DNA from: Paenibacillus sp. 32O-W
GTDB lineage: Bacteria; Bacillota; Bacilli; Paenibacillales; NBRC-103111
Length of the DNA: 52,329 bases
Assembly (NCBI RefSeq): GCF_007679495.1
Contig: NZ_VEGP01000037.1
Coordinates: forward strand, 1-52,329
Direction: 5' to 3'
Each line of letters starts with the position of its first letter. Position 1 is the first letter of the stretch. Both the position numbers and the translations under genes were made by a program. Shown here in pieces: positions 17,479-25,285 of the stretch. The notes under the pieces were generated by a model. That model saw nothing but the letters and a program-made list of their open reading frames with translations, did no database searches and was not told the origin of the DNA.

Positions 17479-17754
17479 ATGGGAAAACCAACTGAAAAAG
17501 TAATGACGCGCGGGGTGCAACATTTGAATTTGCCGCCGATCGTCATGAATTTGTTCTTCCGGAAAGCGGAGTCGTTTTTGCCCAAGCATGATTTTCTCGT
17601 TTTTGAACCTCAAGGAGACCGCGTTGTTGTCAGCGACGGAAATGGCAAGAAGCTTGACGAGCTGCAAATGAAGCTGCCGGAGAAAGTTTGGGTGAAGTCG
17701 GATGATTACGGCAATCATTGGGTCATTACGGCGCTGCTGCCCCGGGAGTATTGA
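17479..17754 (+). CDS. Small unknown protein
   Basis: ATG 17479 is placed eleven bases after aaaggag. A GTG at 17470 is too close. The 91-aa product is soluble and beta-rich towards the end (FLVFEPQGDRVVVSDGNGK … VITALLPREY). The start LNLPPIVMNLFFRKAESFLPKHDFLVFE does not match a family known to me. It follows an internal hairpin, so its expression may differ from upstream genes. Confidence 0.55.
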   Translation: MGKPTEKVMTRGVQHLNLPPIVMNLFFRKAESFLPKHDFLVFEPQGDRVVVSDGNGKKLDELQMKLPEKVWVKSDDYGNHWVITALLPREY

Positions 17755-17838
17755 AGCATACAAGTTCAGATAACGGCTGTCCCGTTCGCGGCGCAGACGT
17801 TTTTTTGCGCCCGTTTACGCACTCGGGAGGTGACTGTA

Positions 17839-19158
17839 ATGCAGCTTTGGGGACCGTGCATCGATTTGTTTTGCGGCGCGGGAGGGTTATCCTGCGGCTT
17901 TGCGCAAGCGGGGTTCGATATCCGTGTCGGCATTGATGTGGATGCGTCCGCGCTGCTTACGTTTGAGCGCAACCATCCGCAGGCGCTGGCCATCAAGGAA
18001 GACGTCGCCCGTTTGACGGGAGACAAGCTCCGCGAGCTGGCGGGAAGCGAGACGGTGCTGGGCATGATCGGCGGACCTCCCTGCCAGGGGTTTTCGCTGG
18101 CCGGAAACCACGATCCGGACGATGTCCGCAACCTGCTGCCGTATGAATACGCCCGGCTGCTCAAGGAAGCGCAGCCCGCATTTTTTCTGATGGAAAACGT
18201 GAAAGGGCTGCTGAGCAAAAAGCAGCGCATTCATTTTGACGCCATACGCGACCTATTTTCGGCGGCGGGCTACAGGCTGGAATGGAAACTGCTCAACGCG
18301 TGGGATTACGGCGTGGCGCAGACGCGGGAGCGGGTGTTTATCGTCGGGTTCCGGTCGGATCTGGAGGTCGCTTTTGAATGGCCTCCGCCCGATCCTTCGC
18401 GTCCGGTGCTTCGCGATGCTATCGGCGACTTGCCGGATCCGGCGGAGGACGAAACGGCGCTGATGAATCATACGCTGTCCAATCCCCGTCCGGTATCGAT
18501 GGAGAACCGGCTTCGCAATGCCGGGAAAGGCGTGGCGATGTTCGACTGCAAGGTGCAGGACTGGGAGAAGCCGTGCAAAACGGTAACCGCGCATTTGTCG
18601 AAGGATGTCGATCTCGCCCATCCGGGGATGCTGCCGAACCATGCCGGTCATCTTTTTCCCAATGTGCGGGAAGAGAGCCGCTATGATCAGACGAACCGCA
18701 GGGCGGGATGGGACGATCCTTCCTTTACGATTACCGCGCACAGCCGTTCGGCGGGGCTGCATCCGAATCACGGGCCGGTGCCGGCGGATCCGGCGCACAT
18801 TCTGCATCTGGTTTCGCTGGCGGATGCGGACGGGGTTATCCCGCTGGAGGCGCTGGAAGCGGCCATGCCGACAAGGATCCGGGGGCTCAAAGGACGCCAA
18901 AAAGTCGGTTCGTGGCAAAAACCGAATCCGACCATTACGGCGAATGCCGGTTTTTATGCCGGGGCGCATTATCATCCGGAGCTGACCCGTCCCCGGCGTT
19001 TTACGGTGCGCGAGTGCGCCCGGATACAATCTTTCCCGGACACATTCGTGTTTTACGGCAGCTTGAGCGCACAGTACCGCCAGGTCGGCAACGCCGTGCC
19101 GCCCAAGCTGGCTCATGCGCTGGCGCGGCAAATCGCCAACGCTTTATCCATTGTGTAA
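17839..19158 (+). CDS. C5-cytosine DNA methyltransferase
   Basis: ATG 17839 follows gggaggtg by seven bases. The GTG at 17830 overlaps that site. The 439-aa enzyme has the ordered m5C motifs: DLFCGAGGLSCGF (SAM binding), GGPPCQGFS with the catalytic Cys82, ENVKGLL, QTRERVFIVGF, a variable target-recognition region of roughly 200-330, then RECARIQSFPDTF and QVGNAVPP. No restriction endonuclease lies beside it, so it is an orphan, and a second methyltransferase follows 300 bases later. In a mobile element this may protect incoming DNA from host restriction. Its target sequence cannot be read from the sequence. Confidence 0.93.
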   Translation: MQLWGPCIDLFCGAGGLSCGFAQAGFDIRVGIDVDASALLTFERNHPQALAIKEDVARLTGDKLRELAGSETVLGMIGGPPCQGFSLAGNHDPDDVRNLLPYEYARLLKEAQPAFFLMENVKGLLSKKQRIHFDAIRDLFSAAGYRLEWKLLNAWDYGVAQTRERVFIVGFRSDLEVAFEWPPPDPSRPVLRDAIGDLPDPAEDETALMNHTLSNPRPVSMENRLRNAGKGVAMFDCKVQDWEKPCKTVTAHLSKDVDLAHPGMLPNHAGHLFPNVREESRYDQTNRRAGWDDPSFTITAHSRSAGLHPNHGPVPADPAHILHLVSLADADGVIPLEALEAAMPTRIRGLKGRQKVGSWQKPNPTITANAGFYAGAHYHPELTRPRRFTVRECARIQSFPDTFVFYGSLSAQYRQVGNAVPPKLAHALARQIANALSIV

Positions 19159-19207
19159 AACGATTTGTATTAAAACGAATTTGCAATCCGTGAAGAGGTG
19201 GGTGAAC

Positions 19208-19471
19208 GTGCGGCAGTTGCAATTGTATGTCAAAGAGATCCGGGGGGCGTATCAGGTCATTGGCGTCGAGCCGGGGAAGGACGTGTACGCATTGGGCAGC
19301 CGGGAGAACGCGCGGGAAGCGGTGCGCCATGCGTTGGGATACGCCCGCTTGCTCGGCGTGCCCGAGGATGAGGTTTACTATTGCGGGCATTCGATTCCGC
19401 AGCTTGCGGCGCTCGGAGCCGGATCGATAGAGCCCGACACAAAAAACGAAGGAGAGGATCGCCATTGCTGA
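19208..19471 (+). CDS. Small unknown protein between the two methyltransferases
   Basis: GTG 19208 lies about seven bases after gaggtggg. An in-frame GTG at 19202 is an alternative. The 87-aa soluble product (LQLYVKEIRGAYQVIGVEPGKDVYALGSRENAREAVRHALGY) is a mixed alpha/beta protein with no family I recognise. Its end overlaps the start of the adenine methyltransferase by seven bases, so the two are coupled. Confidence 0.55.
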   Translation: MRQLQLYVKEIRGAYQVIGVEPGKDVYALGSRENAREAVRHALGYARLLGVPEDEVYYCGHSIPQLAALGAGSIEPDTKNEGEDRHC

Positions 19472-20292
19472 AAAGTCCGATTCGCTGGCAAGGCGGCAAG
19501 TCGCGGTTGCGCGAGGACATTATCCGCCGTTTCCCGCCGCATGTGCTGTATGCTGAAGTGTTCGGCGGCGGGGGCTGGGTGCTGTTCGGAAAAGAACGGT
19601 CGAAGGTGGAAGTGTATTCAGACATCAACGCGGAGCTTGTCAATTTTTTCAGAGTCATTCAGGAAGATTGGGAGGCGCTCGCCAAAAGGTTCGAGTGGGC
19701 GCTGTATGCCCGCGATGAGTTTGTGCGCATCCTGAACCGGCGGGACGAGGAGCGCGATCCCGTTACCCGCGCCTACGATTTCTATTACCGGGTTTATTCC
19801 CATTTCGGCGGAAAATACAACGACTGTGACGATTGGGGGTACACCCGCACCAAACCGGCTTACGACCTGAGCAAGGTCAAGGAAAAGTTCAAACTGGCGC
19901 ATGAGCGGCTGATCGGCGTGTACATCGAAAACCGGTCGTTCGAAGAAGTTATCCCGCGATACGATTCGCCGGATAGCTTTTTTTATTGCGATCCGCCGTA
20001 TCTCGGACTTTCCGGTTACCTGTACAAGTTCGATGAAACGCATCACCGGAAATTGCGCGAGTTGCTCGGCGGCATCAAGGGCAAGTTTTTACTCAGCATC
20101 AACGACCACCCGCTCATCCGGGAATGGTACGCGCCATACGTGATTGAGGAAGTGGAAACGCGCTACACCATCGCCAAACAACTGAAAGGGCGGCAGCCGG
20201 CAAAGGAACTGCTCATTTCCAATTATCCGCCCGCTGCAGAGATGCCGATCGATCATAAGCCGGGGGTTAAAGAAAGGAAGGACAAGGGATGA
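19465..20292 (+). CDS. N6-adenine DNA methyltransferase, Dam/D12 class
   Basis: TTG 19465 follows gaaggagagg. The 275-aa enzyme shows the D12-class layout: PIRWQGGKSRL at the N-terminus, EVFGGGGWVLFGK as the SAM loop, a helical target-recognition region, and catalytic DPPY (176-179) within FFYCDPPYLGLSGY. It methylates adenine at a short, unknown site. As with the cytosine enzyme, no endonuclease partner is adjacent. The stop overlaps the next small gene by four bases. Confidence 0.9.
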   Translation: MLKSPIRWQGGKSRLREDIIRRFPPHVLYAEVFGGGGWVLFGKERSKVEVYSDINAELVNFFRVIQEDWEALAKRFEWALYARDEFVRILNRRDEERDPVTRAYDFYYRVYSHFGGKYNDCDDWGYTRTKPAYDLSKVKEKFKLAHERLIGVYIENRSFEEVIPRYDSPDSFFYCDPPYLGLSGYLYKFDETHHRKLRELLGGIKGKFLLSINDHPLIREWYAPYVIEEVETRYTIAKQLKGRQPAKELLISNYPPAAEMPIDHKPGVKERKDKG

Positions 20293-20480
20293 ATAATCAG
20301 GTTCGCATCGAGCCGAAAGGCGGAAAGTTTGCCGTTGTGCTGGAGCATGATGGATCAACGCAGGAAATGGATGTGCGGGATACGTACCAGGAAGCGGAAA
20401 AGTATGCGTTTTATGTGGCGAGCCGCGTCAAACTGGATGTCTATTACCGGGGACTAAAATTGGATGAAAGGAAGGGTTGA
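20289..20480 (+). CDS. Small unknown protein
   Basis: ATG 20289 overlaps the stop of the methyltransferase gene and has agaaaggaaggac upstream. The 63-aa product is a compact beta/alpha protein (VRIEPKGGKFAVVLEHDG … EAEKYAFYVASRVKLDVYYRG). It resembles several other small genes of this element in size and style but has no recognised family. Confidence 0.55.
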   Translation: MNNQVRIEPKGGKFAVVLEHDGSTQEMDVRDTYQEAEKYAFYVASRVKLDVYYRGLKLDERKG

Positions 20481-20482
20481 CC

Positions 20483-20677
20483 ATGGTGACAGTCCCGAAA
20501 AAGGTGCTGGAAGGACTGGAGGCGGTGCGCAGGCTTGGGGCGGTCAACATGCTCGATCGTCCGGGAGTCATTCATTGGGCTGACAAGCTTGGGTATCCCG
20601 AAACGGCCCAGTGGATCCGGGAAAATCCGAAAAAGTATTCGGAAGGCGTGTTTACCGGATTCGAGGCAGAATCATAA
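20483..20677 (+). CDS. DUF5049-like small helical protein
   Basis: ATG 20483 follows aaaggaaggg by six bases. The 64-aa product has the pattern of DUF5049 proteins: VLEGLEAVRRLGAVNMLDRPGVIHWADKLGYPETAQWIRENPKKYSEGVFTG, where the AVNMLD, GVIHWA and WIRENPKKY elements correspond to the (N)MFD, VQxIA and IxEHxxEY elements of the family. These are frequent in conjugative elements of Firmicutes. Function unknown. The family link is from memory. Confidence 0.6.
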   Translation: MVTVPKKVLEGLEAVRRLGAVNMLDRPGVIHWADKLGYPETAQWIRENPKKYSEGVFTGFEAES

Positions 20678-20723
20678 AAAACAACTTTGAAATCACCGGC
20701 CGGTTGGAGAGGAGGTGTTTGAT

Positions 20724-22310
20724 TTGCAGGTGGTGTTGTTTCGTCCTCACCAGCGTCGTCGGCAAGCGTGGGCCGAGCGGCTGCGAAGATCGGGCTATGA
20801 CATCAAATTCGTTCATGATCCGGAGCGGATATCCGGGGAGACGAAGCTTGTCGTCATTGATACGGCGGTCGGAAGATGGAAGGAATATGTCCGGCTGATG
20901 CAAAAGCAAGGGCTGCCCATTGTATTGTTGACAGACGGCGATTTGCAGTTGACGGAGGAGGAACTCGCATCGCTCGGCGCAGCCGGAACAGTGACGCAGG
21001 AAGAGGCAACAGACCGGGTCCTTGCCAAGTTCCTTCGCTTGAATGAAAATCATCCGACGGATCGGACAGAAACAGAAGCGCAAGCTTCGTTTCCGCAGTA
21101 CGTAAGAGGGTTAAAACTGATGGCTGAAGAGTCTGGTGCGCAGGAATCGGAACAGGCCGATTCGATCCAGGATGAGGACAGTGAGTTGGAATCAACGGTT
21201 GCCGAATCGGAAACCGAACAGGCGATCCAGAGGAATATGGTCACAAGCAGTACGCTGTCACAGCGAAAAGCGGCTCGGCAGAGATCGGCGGAACATCCTT
21301 CCACGAAGACCATTCCTGCTATTGGTCAAGCTCCTGCCTTGGCTTCGGATGAAGTGCTTATGCGGGACTTAAAGCCGCCTCTAACGGAAGACGAAGAACA
21401 AGAGCCGCCCTCCAGTCCGGCGAAGGGACCAACAACGATAACGGACGAGAAAATACAGACTTGGCCGGATGACCCGTTTGCGCAGGTCGCGGCTCAGACG
21501 CCGCTTCTTCCTCCCTCTGCGAAAAGCCGGGATCTCCCTTCGATCGCGGCGGTCTATGCGTCCAAAGGGGGCGTGGGCAAAACGACGTTTCTTTTACATC
21601 TGGCTGCGATTTTGGCAAAAGAAGGACGACGGGTTTGCGTCCTCGATCTGGATCTGATGCACGGTACGGTAGCTTCGATGTTGCAAATACAACCGAATAA
21701 AACGATCGTCGATCTGGTTCGTCGGATCGATGATCCGAAAGCGTGCAGAGCCTGTCTTCTCCAAACGAAGATGGGCTTTTCCATTGTCGCCGCGCCTTCG
21801 CAGCCATGTACGTTTCGGATGCAGCGTGAACAGCTATTAGCAGTCCTTCGGTTCTTGAATGAGGAAACGGATATCGTGCTGATCGATACGCCTGTCCATT
21901 TCGACAGCCTGATCAAGTTGGCTTTGGAGCAGGCCGAGCAGCTATTCCTAGTGGCAACCGATGAGCCGGCCAGTATGAAAAGCCTTGCACGAATGAAGCC
22001 GCTGCTCAACAACCTTCGTCCGACGCCAGAGCTTTACATGATATGGAACCGGCTTATGGAACAGGCACCCAAGGAGCAGTGGCGCGAGAACCTGCCGTGG
22101 CCGGTGATGTTAGAATTGCCGGAAGATCCTACGGTCAGCAAGGCGGTTCGAATCGGTCAGTGGATCGCAAGTTCGCCTTGCAGTCCGTATCGTCTGCGGG
22201 TGAAACAGCTTGCGGACCGTTGGCTGGGGGTGGAGCCGGAGCGTCCAGGGGACAAGCGGAACCTGCTCAGGCGTTTGCTGTCCAACCGGAACTATATGAA
22301 AACAACGTGA
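20724..22310 (+). CDS. CpaE/TadZ-like protein: pseudo-receiver plus MinD/ParA-type ATPase
   Basis: TTG 20724 lies seven bases after gaggaggtg, whereas GTG 20715 overlaps it. The 528-aa protein has a receiver-like N-terminus of about 110 residues without a complete phosphoacceptor pocket, a long acidic, S/E/P-rich linker (about 125-265), and a MinD/ParA ATPase with the deviant Walker A YASKGGVGKTT (Lys286) and LDLDLMHGT. CpaE/TadZ proteins position Tad pilus machines at the membrane. The neighbouring SAF, CpaF and TadB/C-like genes support that role. It is the only one of three MinD-like proteins here with an intact P-loop. Confidence 0.82.
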   Translation: MQVVLFRPHQRRRQAWAERLRRSGYDIKFVHDPERISGETKLVVIDTAVGRWKEYVRLMQKQGLPIVLLTDGDLQLTEEELASLGAAGTVTQEEATDRVLAKFLRLNENHPTDRTETEAQASFPQYVRGLKLMAEESGAQESEQADSIQDEDSELESTVAESETEQAIQRNMVTSSTLSQRKAARQRSAEHPSTKTIPAIGQAPALASDEVLMRDLKPPLTEDEEQEPPSSPAKGPTTITDEKIQTWPDDPFAQVAAQTPLLPPSAKSRDLPSIAAVYASKGGVGKTTFLLHLAAILAKEGRRVCVLDLDLMHGTVASMLQIQPNKTIVDLVRRIDDPKACRACLLQTKMGFSIVAAPSQPCTFRMQREQLLAVLRFLNEETDIVLIDTPVHFDSLIKLALEQAEQLFLVATDEPASMKSLARMKPLLNNLRPTPELYMIWNRLMEQAPKEQWRENLPWPVMLELPEDPTVSKAVRIGQWIASSPCSPYRLRVKQLADRWLGVEPERPGDKRNLLRRLLSNRNYMKTT

Positions 22311-22328
22311 GAGGCGGTGAAAGAGACA

Positions 22329-22558
22329 TGAAAGTGCTCGAAGCGGAAGTAGTCCATCCCATCAATGCCAGAGGCGGCCTGTATGTTCTGATCGAAGGAA
22401 CGCAAGCGGAAGTTTATAAGGGGGCGTCGGATCGTCTGGCCGTGGAGACCGCGAACCGTCTTGGATGGAAGGGTGACGGTCAAGCGACCACCGGCATCCC
22501 GACACGGGAAGGCGTCGATCTGTACACGCGCGCGTACTGGTTTCACGAAAAGCGATAA
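22329..22558 (+). CDS. Small unknown protein
   Basis: ATG 22329 follows gaggcggtgaaag. The 76-aa soluble product (VVHPINARGGLYVLIEGTQAEVYKG … TREGVDLYTRAYWFHEKR) has no recognised family. It lies between the CpaE-like and CpaB-like genes and so shares the filament transcription unit. Confidence 0.55.
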
Positions 22559-22596
22559 CCCCGCGTTTCGAAAAAAAGAAAGGAGAATGACAAGCC

Positions 22597-23715
22597 ATGA
22601 ACAGCCGACAACAAAAACGAGTCATCATTGCATCCATCGCAGGAGGATTGGTGCTGCTCCTTTTTGCGCTGGCCCTTGTGTTCTATTTTCAGGCGAAACA
22701 AGCCAGCTTTGAGGAGCAGCTTCAGTCCGAATACGATACGAAGATCAAGGAATGGGAGTCGAGGGAACAGGCGGCGATAACAAGGGTGTTGGCGGCCAGC
22801 CGCAGCATTCCGGCTGGAACCACTCTACAAGCGGGAGATGTCAAAGCGGTGGAGGTGCCCGCCGTTCAGGCGGCAACCGGGAGCCTCAAGGAGCCAAGCG
22901 AGGCTGTCGGCAAAATCACCAAGATCGATTTGCAGCCGAACACGCAGCTCGTCGTTTCGATGCTGTTTGAAGACAAGCCGATTCCGAGGGATTTAAGGGT
23001 GCAAGAATTTAATGTCATCCAGTTGCCGACGAATCTGCAAAAAGGGCAGTTTGTCGATGTGCGGATCAACTTCCCGACCGGCGAGGATTTTATCGTCCTC
23101 AGCAAAAAGAAAGTCCGGGAACTGTCCGGCACGATCGTTTGGTACGAAATGAACGAAACTGAAATCCTGATGGTTTCCAGCGCCATCATCGACGCCTATC
23201 TGCAAGGGGCCAAGCTGTACGCGCTCACCTATGTCGATCCGGGCATGCAGGAAGCGGCAGTTGCCAACTACCCGTCCAACCCGAAGGTGCTCGACCTGAT
23301 GGAACGCGATCCGAACATTTTGGAAGAAGCGAAAACCGCGCTCGCTCGCCAACTTCGCACGAAGCTTGATAACAACCTGAAAGCAATGAGCGATACGGAC
23401 AAAATGAGGGTGATCAGCGGCAGCGTCACTGTTCAGCAGCAACTGCAAAATGAGCGCATTACGACGCAGCAAAACAATGAATTCCGGCAGAGCATTCAGC
23501 AGCAGGTTCCAGCATCAACCGGCAGACAAAATAATCAAGCGGAACAAACAACATCGAATCCAAAGGAGCCTGCAACACCGTCAAGTGTGCTGCCTTCGTC
23601 CGAACCAGCAAAGGAAACGCCGGCATCGACCCAGACACCGGACCATGTCAACAATTCGCCCAAGACGGATCGGCTCGAAGATGTGTTTGATCAGCCTAAG
23701 ACCGGCGGCTCATAA
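22597..23715 (+). CDS. CpaB/RcpC-like SAF-domain protein
   Basis: ATG 22597 follows aaaggaga. The 372-aa protein has one membrane helix (about 9-31), a short coiled stretch, then an SAF domain at about 62-125 (VLAASRSIPAGTTLQAGDV), the typical CpaB/RcpC module, and a longer beta-rich extracytoplasmic part. The last 100 residues are Q-, N-, P- and T-rich and probably disordered, perhaps wall-spanning. CpaB proteins belong to Tad/Flp pilus systems, where SAF domains may bind wall polymers. Its neighbours are CpaE-, CpaF- and TadB/C-like genes. Confidence 0.85.
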   Translation: MNSRQQKRVIIASIAGGLVLLLFALALVFYFQAKQASFEEQLQSEYDTKIKEWESREQAAITRVLAASRSIPAGTTLQAGDVKAVEVPAVQAATGSLKEPSEAVGKITKIDLQPNTQLVVSMLFEDKPIPRDLRVQEFNVIQLPTNLQKGQFVDVRINFPTGEDFIVLSKKKVRELSGTIVWYEMNETEILMVSSAIIDAYLQGAKLYALTYVDPGMQEAAVANYPSNPKVLDLMERDPNILEEAKTALARQLRTKLDNNLKAMSDTDKMRVISGSVTVQQQLQNERITTQQNNEFRQSIQQQVPASTGRQNNQAEQTTSNPKEPATPSSVLPSSEPAKETPASTQTPDHVNNSPKTDRLEDVFDQPKTGGS

Positions 23716-23730
23716 AGGAAGGAGGCCGAC

Positions 23731-24456
23731 ATGAAACAAGTTGTTTTTTTCGGTGCGCCGGATAAAAGCCATTTGCTGCTTGTGCTGGGCAAGCTGCTGG
23801 CAGCTGCCGGGCAGCGGGTGCTGCTTGTCGATTCGACGGTCGCGCAGTCGGTACAAGGGTATCTCCCGCCGTCGGATGAGCGTCCGGGCGCTTTTGTGAC
23901 CGAGTATGAAGGACTGGACGTCGCTGGAGGGTTTATTACGTACGGCCAGCTGGATCGCTATTTGAAGCAAACAGAAGGCAAGTGGCCGCATTACGACGTG
24001 ATGCTGCTTGATACGGATCATGCCGAATTTGTCAAAGGGCTGGAGTTGCAGGCGTTTGCTCATCGCGTCTGGTGCAGCAGCTTCGAAAAATTGTCGCTCA
24101 AGAAAAACGCAGAATTGATGCAGCGGCTGTGTCTGGCGAAATCCGCCACGCAGCCGCTGAAGCTTTTCAAGCTGATTTACCCATACGTGCAGTCCACGAT
24201 AACCGAGGCGTATATTCATTCGCACTACGATGCTGATCTTGTCCTGTGGCAGGATCCGGTATTCCGCATTCCGCTCGATGACAGGGATGTTTCGGCCAAA
24301 ATCGATAATCAGCATCACGCCCGGATCGATGTGAGAAAGCTGTCCAGAGCGTATGTCCGGACGGTGCTGTCCCTATCGAAGACGCTGTTCGAAATGAACG
24401 GGCGAACTGTCAAAACGGCTTGGAAACGGGTAAGGAGGAATCGCCGTGGGAGTTAG
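23731..24456 (+). CDS. MinD/CpaE-like protein with no P-loop
   Basis: ATG 23731 follows aaaggaaggagg. The 241-aa protein begins VVFFGAPDKSHLLLVLGKLLAAAGQRVLLVDST, the strand-loop-helix-strand layout of ParA/MinD proteins, but the loop reads GAPDKSH instead of GGVGKT, so nucleotide binding is doubtful. A later YDVMLLDTDH corresponds to the Walker B-like strand. The C-terminus is very basic (TAWKRVRRNRR). It is probably a non-catalytic partner of the CpaE-like or CpaF-like proteins. The next gene overlaps it by 11 bases. Confidence 0.6.
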   Translation: MKQVVFFGAPDKSHLLLVLGKLLAAAGQRVLLVDSTVAQSVQGYLPPSDERPGAFVTEYEGLDVAGGFITYGQLDRYLKQTEGKWPHYDVMLLDTDHAEFVKGLELQAFAHRVWCSSFEKLSLKKNAELMQRLCLAKSATQPLKLFKLIYPYVQSTITEAYIHSHYDADLVLWQDPVFRIPLDDRDVSAKIDNQHHARIDVRKLSRAYVRTVLSLSKTLFEMNGRTVKTAWKRVRRNRRGS

Positions 24457-25282
24457 CGTCGTCTTCTGGAGTCCGGTGCCGGGACAAACGGGCAACACTA
24501 CGAACCTGATCGCCGTCGCCGCGCTGCTTGGTCTCGAATATTCCGCCCGAATGCTTTTGCTCGGCCATTTGCAAAGCCGGCGCGCTGTCATCGAACAGGC
24601 GTTTCTGAAGTGGCGATCACAGGCGGGGGGCGAACCCGCTTTTACTGCGGACTCCGGCATTGATGCCTTAGCGCGGCTGGCTCAAAACCGCAAGATGACA
24701 TCGGAGATGATTCGGGACTACACATTGCCGCTGCTGAAGGACCGTCTCGACCTGCTACCGGGTTCGAACAAGGCCGACAAAACGTTTATTCCCGGCATGA
24801 AAGAAGTGCTTCTGCCGCTGCTGGATACGGCGAGGCGCTACTACGACCTGACGCTAATCGACGGCGGCAGCGGCTTGGGATCCGGATGGACGCAGGCGCT
24901 GCTGGAAAACGCCGATCTGGTGGTGGTCAGCCTGAACCAGAACCACTTCGTGTTGGAGCGGTATTTTCAGCAGCAAGAGGAATTTTTGCTTGGAAAAAAG
25001 CTGGTTCTTGTTGTGGGGCAGTACGATCGGTACTCCCAACACACAGCCAAAAATACCGCCAGGAAGCATAAGGTAAGCGTTCCGCTTTATCCGGTTCCGC
25101 ATCATGCTGGGTTCATGGATGCATCGCAGGATGGCCGTGCAATTGACTTCATGTTTCGAAACCGCAGCGTGCCGGGTGACCATGAGAATCATTTTTTCAT
25201 GCAGTGTGTCCGGATGCTGGCGCAGGCGGTCATCGAACGAGCCGGATTCAACAAGCCGTTTTTCGGCGGGAAGGGGGAGTAG
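24446..25282 (+). CDS. MinD/ParA-like protein with degenerate P-loop
   Basis: GTG 24446 follows taaggagg. The 278-aa protein opens with VVFWSPVPGQTGNTTNLIAVAALLG. The position of the Walker A motif is clear, but the conserved lysine is replaced (PGQTGNTT instead of KGGxGKTT). A strand YYDLTLIDGGSGLG takes the Walker B place and NADLVVVSLNQ follows as in ParA proteins. This is the second degenerate MinD-like protein in a row, so the pair may form a scaffold around the active CpaE-like ATPase or the CpaF motor. Confidence 0.65.
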   Translation: MGVSVVFWSPVPGQTGNTTNLIAVAALLGLEYSARMLLLGHLQSRRAVIEQAFLKWRSQAGGEPAFTADSGIDALARLAQNRKMTSEMIRDYTLPLLKDRLDLLPGSNKADKTFIPGMKEVLLPLLDTARRYYDLTLIDGGSGLGSGWTQALLENADLVVVSLNQNHFVLERYFQQQEEFLLGKKLVLVVGQYDRYSQHTAKNTARKHKVSVPLYPVPHHAGFMDASQDGRAIDFMFRNRSVPGDHENHFFMQCVRMLAQAVIERAGFNKPFFGGKGE

Positions 25283-25285
25283 CAG

